A stretch of DNA of 64,000 nucleotides from Gallionellaceae bacterium (GTDB lineage Bacteria > Pseudomonadota > Gammaproteobacteria > Burkholderiales > Gallionellaceae): assembly GCA_030823955.1 (NCBI GenBank), contig JAVBYO010000036.1, positions 1-64,000 of the forward strand, given 5' to 3'. A model generated the notes under the pieces. That model worked only from the letters and a program-made list of their open reading frames with translations. It ran no database searches and was not told the DNA's origin. Shown in pieces: positions 57,749 to 64,000 of this stretch. The position numbers were made by a program, and so were the translations under genes. The stretch's first letter is position 1; every line of letters starts with the position of its first letter.

Positions 57749-58783
57749 TTAAGCTGCTAACTCCAACTCTTTTGCAACGTGTGTAGCTTTTAATGTAGCC
57801 GATCCCACAGGCAGGTTAACGATCTTGGCAAGGTGCTGGCTACCTAGATGCGCATAAACCAGAACGCTTCTGTAGTCCCTCCAGCCGCCCAACTCTTTCA
57901 GCTCCAGCAATGTCGTTCCGTTTTGAACGTGCCAAGATGCCCACGTTTTTCGGATGTCATGCCAGCGAAAGTTTTTAATCCCCGCCGCTTTTAATGCGGC
58001 GTACCATTGTGGACGCGATGTACTTACAATCGGGTTGCCATTATGTGCAAAAACATATTCGTCATGCACGCCCTTCTGCGCCTCGATTATTCGTACTGCA
58101 ACCTCACTCAATGGAACTGGAATCGCCTTACGCTTCTTAGCTTCCGAAGCGTTAATCCACGCCTGCTTCTTCTCCAGATTAACTTGCGACCACTTTAAAT
58201 GGGTTACATTTGTTCTACGCAAGCCCGTCTGGAAACTGAACTCCGCCATCACCGCCAGAAAGTCAGGTAATTCTGCCACCAACCTATCCGCGTCTTCGCG
58301 AGTGATAAACCGCAAATTCACTTCGGGCAGAGGAAACATCCGCACCTTCGGTGCTTTGTCCAGCCATTCCCAAATCACAGCTTGGTGCAGAATTGCGCGC
58401 ACCAATTTCATGATCCGGTTGACCGTGGCGGGCTTCACTCCCTCAGCCAGTTTTTTATCACTGAGCTTAGAAAGAAATTCCCGGTTCATCGTTGCAATGT
58501 CCACGCCCGTCAAATGCGGATGCAGCCATTTCAGTGATGAACGATCAGGTTCCGGCGCTTCGGCTACAAGTCTTTCTTTGTAATACTTTACAACAGCTTC
58601 GTTCCAAGTATGCACAGGCCTTGAAACCTGAGCTGCTTGGCTTAGCAATTCGGCGTGGAGCTTTGCTTCAAACTCCTTTGCCTCCTTACGTGTTACAACC
58701 CCAGTAGACTGTTGTATGCGCTTACCGTTGACGGTGAACTTACACCAGATATATGGGGAGTTTTTTCTTTGGTAAAGTGACAT
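57749..58783 (-). CDS. tyrosine-type site-specific integrase
   Basis: 344-residue phage-type integrase. An N-terminal Arm-type domain (SLYQRKNSPYIWCKFTVNGK), a core-binding domain (TVNRIMKLVRAILHQAV) and the catalytic domain with Arg in FQTGLRRTNVTHLKW, His-x-x-Arg in WHDIRKTWASWHVQ, then GGWRDYRS and the nucleophile Tyr in VLVYAHL. All catalytic residues appear intact. AAGGAAA precedes the start. It overlaps the excisionase-like gene by 91 bp. The stop faces the 558-bp element and ffs. Probably drives integration of the accessory island. Confidence 0.93.
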   Translation of the reverse strand: MSLYQRKNSPYIWCKFTVNGKRIQQSTGVVTRKEAKEFEAKLHAELLSQAAQVSRPVHTWNEAVVKYYKERLVAEAPEPDRSSLKWLHPHLTGVDIATMNREFLSKLSDKKLAEGVKPATVNRIMKLVRAILHQAVIWEWLDKAPKVRMFPLPEVNLRFITREDADRLVAELPDFLAVMAEFSFQTGLRRTNVTHLKWSQVNLEKKQAWINASEAKKRKAIPVPLSEVAVRIIEAQKGVHDEYVFAHNGNPIVSTSRPQWYAALKAAGIKNFRWHDIRKTWASWHVQNGTTLLELKELGGWRDYRSVLVYAHLGSQHLAKIVNLPVGSATLKATHVAKELELAA

Positions 58784-59001
58784 GATTTGATTTCCTTTTC
58801 ATGTGCACCTTCCAACACCAGCGGTGCGGATTGTGCTCTGAAATGTGCGATAAGGTCAACGTCATAAAATCGCCATTCCCTCCCAACTTTGAACGCAGGA
58901 ATCAAGTCTCTCCGCGCCATTCGTTGCAACGTCTTCGGATGCAAAGAATAGAGCGTGCAGACCTGCTCAATCGTTAGCGGAATCGGCATACGTGAATCCA
59001 T
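58693..59001 (-). CDS. AlpA/excisionase-like helix-turn-helix protein
   Basis: 102-residue protein whose first 65 residues form a MerR-like winged helix (LTIEQVCTLYSLHPKTLQRMARRDLIPAFKVGREWRFYD split over two helices and the wing). The pattern is typical for excisionases and AlpA activators. The remaining 35 residues run across the integrase start in another frame and look like an unconstrained tail. Likely role: directionality factor or activator of the integrase gene. Operon order xis-int, start covered by an inverted repeat. Confidence 0.82.
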   Translation of the reverse strand: MDSRMPIPLTIEQVCTLYSLHPKTLQRMARRDLIPAFKVGREWRFYDVDLIAHFRAQSAPLVLEGAHEKEIKSCHFTKEKTPHISGVSSPSTVSAYNSLLGL

Positions 59002-59012
59002 GGCAATTCACG
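58991..59012. promoter_or_regulatory. inverted repeat at the excisionase start codon
   Basis: CGTGAAT (58991-58997) and ATTCACG (59006-59012) are perfect complements 8 bp apart and straddle the ATG of the AlpA-like gene. The position suits an operator or a translation-blocking hairpin. The rest of the gap to the second integrase (59013-59194) is AT-rich without an ORF. Confidence 0.45.
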
Positions 59013-59194
59013 AATGTTGCGACTCTGCGTTCATAAAAATGGTGATTCTCAACTTGAACTCCATTTGATTTACATGGAGAGATTGTCAGGCAAAAAAAAC
59101 GAAAATTCTGTTTTGAAAAAACGCGTTTTGTGCATTTATTCACTTTGAAAGGTTGTGCTTTTGCTTTTCCCACTACTACCTTATTCGGCACAAT

Positions 59195-60070
59195 TTATTT
59201 CAAGTACACCCGCTTAACGTAGTATCCGCGCCCATCTCCATGTCCCAAGTCCACAGATGTAAGAGATAGAGCCTCTTTCTCAGAAAAACCAAGACGGAGA
59301 TATTCATTGTATTGAGCGCGAGCAAACGAATACCGAAGGGAATGGAATGATTCCTTGCTTTCCAGTCCATTTGCCCTTGCCTCGTTGCTGGATCGGTTCA
59401 TCGCCTGCTTCAAATTTTGCCGGTCAATCAGTTTTCCACTTTGAGCATTCATCACTTCAAAGGCATTCCTAACTGCGGCCAGCACTCGCTCACTATGAAT
59501 TTTGTGAATCGTGACTTCGCGCACACGCTTCCCCTTTGTTCCATATATGACAGTGAGTTTGTTTTTTCCTGCCTCAAGTCGATCCAGCCAAGTCGGTACA
59601 GACTGAGTTGAACGAACCGCCTCGGCCATCCGCAAGCCCAATTCACGACCAAGTTGAATACATGCCGCAAAGCCGGCATCGCGCTCTTCAGCAGAAAGCA
59701 GTAGTTGAAGATATTTGTCTTCAACGATGGCGGTTTTCTTTCCGTCTCGATGGGCATTGGCTATTCCTAACATTTGGTTGCTCATCCGCTTTTCTGCCAA
59801 CATCCTTTCGCGGCCAGCTTCTTCAAGAATTCGGCGTATTGCGCTCATTTCATTTTGTAATGTGCGCGCTGAAATTCCTTCAGCCCTTCGCGTTTGTATA
59901 TATCTCTCGATCTGCGAAATCTTGAGCTGTGAAACGTCGCGGATTTGAATATTCATTTTTTTATGAAAATAGGTCACAAGGCGTCGCGCAATCTGCTTGC
60001 GAGCGTCCAGCGTTTTATAACTGCCGCTTCCCTTATGAGCCAGATTCACCAATTTCTTTTCCAGTCCCAC
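59195..60070 (-). CDS. second integrase, Integrase_1-like family
   Basis: 291-residue recombinase unrelated in detail to the first. The N-terminal SAM-like domain (RRLVTYFHKKMNIQIRDVSQ, IERYIQTRRAEGISARTLQ) is followed by a catalytic part: Arg in LGRELGLRMAEAVR, His-x-x-Arg in FHSLRYSFA and the final GHGDGRGYYVKRVYL with the Tyr. This C-terminal form is seen in integrases of ICE-like and island elements. Start: GTG at 60070 with TTGGAG 6 nt upstream; an in-frame TTG lies five codons earlier. Codon use and lower GC differ from the core genes. Confidence 0.85.
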   Translation of the reverse strand: MGLEKKLVNLAHKGSGSYKTLDARKQIARRLVTYFHKKMNIQIRDVSQLKISQIERYIQTRRAEGISARTLQNEMSAIRRILEEAGRERMLAEKRMSNQMLGIANAHRDGKKTAIVEDKYLQLLLSAEERDAGFAACIQLGRELGLRMAEAVRSTQSVPTWLDRLEAGKNKLTVIYGTKGKRVREVTIHKIHSERVLAAVRNAFEVMNAQSGKLIDRQNLKQAMNRSSNEARANGLESKESFHSLRYSFARAQYNEYLRLGFSEKEALSLTSVDLGHGDGRGYYVKRVYLK

Positions 60071-60246
60071 TTCTATCTCCAACAAGAAAATTTGTTGGTC
60101 GGATAATCACATGGATTTCAGAGAGCATCGCTCCCGAGAAAACACCAAAAGTGCAGTTATTCAAAACAAAATTTGTTTTCTGTTCATTTTTCATTCCTTA
60201 TATACAGGCGCTCATCAGAGCGGCCAACGATTAACCAACGATATGA

Positions 60247-60978
60247 GTTTATGTGCCAACAGCAAAGATGCTGGCATATAAACAAAACCCAATTCCCCAT
60301 GTGCGCACGGCTACATTCCCCCCTGTACTCAATAAGAAAGATTTCAAAAAGAAGTGGGGGGCTAAGTAGCCAGGCGCACATGAGCAGCCAGGTTGAGGTG
60401 TATGGCACGAACACCGATCACAATGATCGGGTCGCCTGCAAAAGCAGGTAGCGCCAGCGTCTATAAGACGCCCTCAGGCAAACTTAGAAAAACTCCTTTC
60501 GATGAGTTATGCCCTGCAAGTAGGGCTGTTTAACGAATGATTGCGCTAGCTGTTGCAGCTGCGCGATGGCGTGACTCAAGAATCAGTCACAAGGTGCAAT
60601 CCGAATAGGATTGTTTGAATGGCATGAAGCCAAGCTGAATAGATGAAGCACTACAATCCGCCGAGCGGAGATCCGACGCTTTCATATCGCGTCGATAACA
60701 CTTCTAGTTGATAGGCATAGAGCCTCCTTTCTTTGTAAAAATCACGGCATTTCCCGTGTCATTCTGTAGATGTCCGCAGGACGCCAGCTGCTATTGGTCT
60801 TGCGGACGCTTTGCGCCCGCGTCACTTTGTGAATCCTTCGGATTCAAATCAAAGTGACGCGGGCAATGTACGCATAGAGTTATGCGTTGAATTGCCGCCT
60901 CGTTGGGCGGCTAGGTAGGCGTGATGCCAAGGTTTGAGTGCCGGACAGCCCCGGCTAGCGATCACCCCTGAGGGTGAT
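60247..60978 (+). ncRNA. candidate large structured non-coding RNA
   Basis: No convincing ORF, but dense complementary arms. 60299-60381 forms one compound stem: ATGTGCGC/GCGCACAT, GGCTAC/GTAGCC and CCCCCC/GGGGGG nested in order. Further perfect stems: 60414-60430 (7 bp), 60435-60448 (5), 60457-60471 (5), 60511-60526 (5), 60571-60590 (6), 60597-60613 (6), 60674-60694 (6), 60772-60807 (7), 60815-60864 (15), 60870-60887 (7), 60894-60911 (6), 60961-60978 (7). The 60831-60845 hairpin closes on a C(UUCG)G loop in the + orientation, favouring the + strand as the RNA. It lies between the island integrase and the metal-resistance operon. No known RNA family was recognised. Confidence 0.5.
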
Positions 60979-61360
60979 GAAAACAAATACGCTTATGATC
61001 TCTTTACGAACATATGAGTATGAGTTTTCCAATAACTTAGAAATTGAACGGACTAGTCCTGTTTGAAGTGCGGTGACTATCGCTTGTTATTTTGCCCTGT
61101 GTCTTTATGTGCCCCAGGCGGGAGGCGTAGAAATATTAAACCACAAACGCTATGAAGAGGAGTTTTGAAAAACGCATGAATGTGTAGTTATTTGCTACAA
61201 ACTTAATAGGTTAGCTTCTCTCATCAACTCTGCTTGCTGCCTTTACGTCTGATCTGAGGATCCGAATTACCTGCATTGATCAAGTGGGAATGTGCCGCGA
61301 TGCACACTCGATGCGGATTCATGATTGCACAACAAACACAAAACCGATTAACATGTATCC
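60979..61360. other. intergenic region, no gene seen
   Basis: AT-richer spacer between the structured region and the metal-efflux operon. I see no ORF of family type, no clear terminator and no strong promoter; a weak TTGCAC about 30 bp before the CzcI-like ATG is not convincing. The stretch 60071-60246 is similar and holds only an A/T palindrome at 60163-60179. Confidence 0.6.
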
Positions 61361-61714
61361 ATGAAAAAGTTTCTTCGCCAGTCCATATACTTTTTGATGC
61401 TCACTCTCGTGAGCAATGCAGTCGGCTGGACGTTCAATAGCGAAGCTGTCGCCGACGTGTGGTTCGAGGCACAGATCAATTCTTCTGTGGTTGCCGATCA
61501 GACTTTTGATGAACATGCTGATGGCGAAACTGTTTCACATCAAGACCCGTGCAATCACTGGTGCCATGCCGTAGGGCATTTTATGGGGTTACCAAGTCAG
61601 GCAACCTTTATGACTCCATATCTTTCTAGTAATCACTTCATTTCATTGCAGGCTATTCTTCTGCCCTACTCCCCCGACGATCTTTTCCGTCCGCCCAGAT
61701 CAATTCTCGCCTGA
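61361..61714 (+). CDS. CzcI-like small exported metal-binding protein
   Basis: 117-residue protein with a signal peptide (FLRQSIYFLMLTLVSNAVG). The mature part carries a His/Cys cluster, SHQDPCNHWCHAVGHFMG, as well as EHADGE, suited to soft metal binding in the periplasm. Small proteins of this kind precede czcC in heavy-metal efflux operons (CzcI). Similarity is by position and motif rather than clear sequence identity. It is 88 bp before czcC on the same strand. Confidence 0.65.
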   Translation: MKKFLRQSIYFLMLTLVSNAVGWTFNSEAVADVWFEAQINSSVVADQTFDEHADGETVSHQDPCNHWCHAVGHFMGLPSQATFMTPYLSSNHFISLQAILLPYSPDDLFRPPRSILA

Positions 61715-61802
61715 TCCGGCGGGATTTCTTCAGTTTCGTTTTTTCGCAATTAGCGACACTAATCTCCGCCGAATTCCAACGTAGTCTTGTCTGGAGAATT
61801 CG

Positions 61803-63128
61803 ATGCTTAGATATTTATTGCTGCTGGGGATGGCAGCACTGTATTCCATCCCCGTTATTGCACAAACAGATGCCAACTTATCTGGGTATTCAGATAAGAC
61901 TGTGGCTTTGTTCGCGCCAGGGAAGCATACCAATGCTTGGACGCTAGAATCGGCAATCCGCCGTGTATTGGAAGTTGCGCCCGAGCGTCGTCAGTCTGAA
62001 GCAATCATAGAAATGCACCAGATGGCATTGGTTCAGGCGGGAAGCTGGCCCAATCCAACTGTCGATCTGCGCACAGACAACCGGATTGGACAGCTTAGCA
62101 GTCAGGGCGGAATAGGCCTCTCTCAAGTTGCAATTTCGCAACCGCTGCCGATGCATCGCCTTGCATACCAGCGTGCCGCTGCCGAAACTGGTCTGTTGGC
62201 GGCGCAAGCCAATAGCCGAGGACAGTACTTATTGCTGGAGCGCGAGGCAGCTCATGTTTTCCATGCGGTTCAGTTTGCAGTCGCAAAACATCGGTTGTCT
62301 CGAGAACGACTGCAACTCGCCAACAGTTTTGCTGCGGGAAAAATAGCGACAACAGAAGATCGTATAAAGCGATATTTGACCCCGCTTGAAATGGGGCGAC
62401 TTGCTCTTTTGCAAGAAGAAGCACACCAGGCAGGTATTTTGGCCGAGCGCGACCTTGAGAATGCCCTGATCGCATTCAAGAACTTGCTCGCTCTCACGGG
62501 CAAGGATGTCCCAGAGACGATGCCGCAGATACTTCCAGAATATCCGGCAACATGGGCCGTGTTGGCCGACAAACTTAATCTGCATCCCACCTTAGAGGCG
62601 GCCCGCCGAGAAATGGAATCTGCAGAAATTGGTATCAAGGTGGCTGAATCAAGGCGCTATGCCGACCCCGTGTTGAAGTTGTTTCATGACCGCGATTTCA
62701 ACAATGGTGCAGAGATGAGTGTCACCGGGATTGGCTTGGGGATAGAGCTTCCACTATGGAGCCAGAATCGCAGCTTGGAAGGCCAAGCTAGAGCCGATGC
62801 CAATGCGAGCAAGTCACGTTATGAAGTATTGCATCGAGATGCCGAAACACGACTGGAGCAGGCATACGCCCAACAGGTTCGTCTGCACGATCAAACCCGG
62901 TTGATGGAAGAACATCTTATCGATCCAGCACGAAAGATGTTCGAGTTAACTCGCCGCAGTTTCGCCGCAGGCGAATCGAACGTGCTGGCATTGGTTGATG
63001 CCAGTTATGCCTATTTTGATACTCGTACTCGCTATTTGGAGCTGCTGCACGAATGTGCTCTAGCCTCAGCGGAAGTGCGATTCGCCGCCGGATTATCCGT
63101 TGTTGACCTGAAGGAGTATCAGCCATGA
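61803..63128 (+). CDS. czcC: outer-membrane efflux protein (CzcC/TolC family)
   Basis: 441-residue TolC-like channel subunit. Signal peptide MLRYLLLLGMAALYSIPVIA; two OEP repeats with helical coiled regions (AIRRVLEVAPERRQSEAIIE, ALVQAGSWPNPTVDLRTD, MESAEIGIKVAESRRYADP, GIGLGIELPLWSQN). It forms the outer-membrane exit duct of a tripartite heavy-metal pump. Its stop overlaps the czcA start (ATGA). CzcB, the adaptor, is not between them and may follow czcA beyond the window. Confidence 0.9.
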   Translation: MLRYLLLLGMAALYSIPVIAQTDANLSGYSDKTVALFAPGKHTNAWTLESAIRRVLEVAPERRQSEAIIEMHQMALVQAGSWPNPTVDLRTDNRIGQLSSQGGIGLSQVAISQPLPMHRLAYQRAAAETGLLAAQANSRGQYLLLEREAAHVFHAVQFAVAKHRLSRERLQLANSFAAGKIATTEDRIKRYLTPLEMGRLALLQEEAHQAGILAERDLENALIAFKNLLALTGKDVPETMPQILPEYPATWAVLADKLNLHPTLEAARREMESAEIGIKVAESRRYADPVLKLFHDRDFNNGAEMSVTGIGLGIELPLWSQNRSLEGQARADANASKSRYEVLHRDAETRLEQAYAQQVRLHDQTRLMEEHLIDPARKMFELTRRSFAAGESNVLALVDASYAYFDTRTRYLELLHECALASAEVRFAAGLSVVDLKEYQP

Positions 63129-64000
63129 TCGCCGCACTTATCCGTTTTGCGCTGATCCAGCGCCTGATGATGTTGATCGTCGCTGTTGCGGTGGTCATCG
63201 GAGGCCTGTGGGCATTCCGCACGCTACCCATCGACGCATTCCCCGACATTTCGCCACCGCAAGTACAGGTGCTCGTCAAGGCACCGGGTCTTGCGCCGAC
63301 CGAGGTTGAGTCGCGCATCGCCTTCCCCATCGAGATGGAGATGCAGGGTATCCCGCGCCTGAAGCTCCTTCGTTCGACTACCAAGTACGCCATATCCAAC
63401 ATTGTCATTGATTTCGAGGACAGTACCGACATCTATTGGGCGCGCCAGCAGGTTTCGGAACGGCTCAACCAGGTACGCGGGGCGCTTCCCCAAGATGCGG
63501 AAGTCGTACTGGCACCGATAGCCACGCCCTTGAGCGACATCTACATGTATCAGGTCAAGGGAGACGGCTATTCGAACAGCGAGCTGCGTACTCTTCAAGA
63601 CTGGGTGATCCGACCACAACTGCGGGCTGTCGATGGAGTGGCGGATGTTAATGCGATGGGCGGCTTCGTGCGTGCTTTCGAGGTTCGCCCCGATCCGTAC
63701 AAACTTTCCGCTCAAGGTTTAACAATCGAAGACCTAGAGCGGGTCATCGCACGCAATAACCGTAACGCAGGAGGCGATCGCGTCAATCGGGGTGACAAGA
63801 TGCTGCTGGTACGCACTGTCGGACAACTCGGGGATGTGGACGACATCAAGCGCATCTCCGTAGCGACCCGTAGCGGCATGCCGGTTCGCATCGGCGATGT
63901 CGCGCAGGTCGTTGAAGGATCGCTGGTACGTTTCGGTGGCGTGACGGCGGACGGCGAAGGCGAGATCGTGACTGGCCTGGTGTTGCTACGCGTCGGTGCC
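63125..64000 (+). CDS. czcA: heavy-metal RND efflux pump CzcA/CusA family (partial)
   Basis: First 292 codons of an inner-membrane proton/cation antiporter, cut by the window end. The first helix is RLMMLIVAVAVVIGGLWAF, then LPIDAFPDISPPQVQV and APGLAPTEVESRIAFPIE, the hallmark start of HME-RND proteins. The pore domain continues (YAISNIVIDFEDSTDIYWAR, GVADVNAMGGFVRAFEV, VNRGDKMLLVRTVGQL). The metal specificity motif in helix 4 lies beyond the edge, so Zn/Co/Cd versus Cu/Ag cannot be decided. Coupled to czcC by ATGA overlap. Confidence 0.93.
   Translation, partial: MIAALIRFALIQRLMMLIVAVAVVIGGLWAFRTLPIDAFPDISPPQVQVLVKAPGLAPTEVESRIAFPIEMEMQGIPRLKLLRSTTKYAISNIVIDFEDSTDIYWARQQVSERLNQVRGALPQDAEVVLAPIATPLSDIYMYQVKGDGYSNSELRTLQDWVIRPQLRAVDGVADVNAMGGFVRAFEVRPDPYKLSAQGLTIEDLERVIARNNRNAGGDRVNRGDKMLLVRTVGQLGDVDDIKRISVATRSGMPVRIGDVAQVVEGSLVRFGGVTADGEGEIVTGLVLLRVGA

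Noticed and set aside
60184-60414. 76-codon minus-strand ORF
   Set aside because: Falls in the stem-rich region, lacks a ribosome-binding site and has no recognisable features; the nested stems explain the sequence better.
60247-60978. Group II intron, tmRNA, RNase P RNA or retron
   Set aside because: No domain V-like hairpin, tmRNA ends, RNase P core motif or reverse transcriptase gene could be found, so no known class was assigned.

Overview
The window reads as chromosomal DNA of a Betaproteobacterium. The best fit, from gene content and order only, is the Nitrosomonadales (Gallionellaceae-like). Support comes from the rpoE-rseA-rseB-rseC-degP-lepA-lepB-DUF4845-rnc-era-recO-pdxJ-acpS-nagZ run, zipA next to ligA, AcnA-type aconitase and a GC-rich, tightly packed layout. 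No rRNA, tRNA or CRISPR array was seen.

Layout. 1-1541: short CCCTTCT repeat, GNAT acetyltransferase, L,D-transpeptidase and tadA. 1544-4122: a decayed integron. Its integrase gene keeps only its two ends, and beside it lie an attI-like core, a cassette of unknown function, an attC, a BrnT/BrnA toxin-antitoxin pair, an IS3 orfA stub, a RelE/HigB-like toxin with an Xre antitoxin, and a partial attC. 4199-16700: housekeeping and redox genes (NlpC/P60 lipoprotein, mltB, trxB, Smr, FrnE-like, Old Yellow Enzyme), a pirin/cytochrome b561/YceI/YceI operon facing a LysR regulator, SemiSWEET, an HD-GYP protein and acs. 16770-24527: a small membrane protein, a DinG-type helicase, and a signalling group (histidine kinase, OmpR regulator, LuxR regulator with a degenerate receiver, second HD-GYP). 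24719-29204: acnA, a polysaccharide deacetylase and a glycosyltransferase in one overlapping unit. 29217-47758: a long minus-strand run of core genes (ion channel, def, nucleoside phosphorylase, hpt, galU, ligA, zipA, then the envelope-stress and essential block up to rpoE). 48090-56960: nadB, ygfX, a Ser/Thr kinase, a TssQ-like lipoprotein, a nucleotide cyclase, rluB, recR, ybaB, dnaX and the SRP RNA.

The last 7 kb (57060-64000) is accessory. It holds a 558-bp palindromic element with perfect 18-bp terminal inverted repeats, two unrelated tyrosine recombinases with an AlpA/excisionase-like gene, and about 730 nt of non-coding DNA packed with complementary arms (60247-60978), a candidate large structured RNA. 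It ends in a heavy-metal efflux operon (CzcI-like, CzcC, CzcA) cut by the window edge. The structured region and the decayed integron are the strongest leads.
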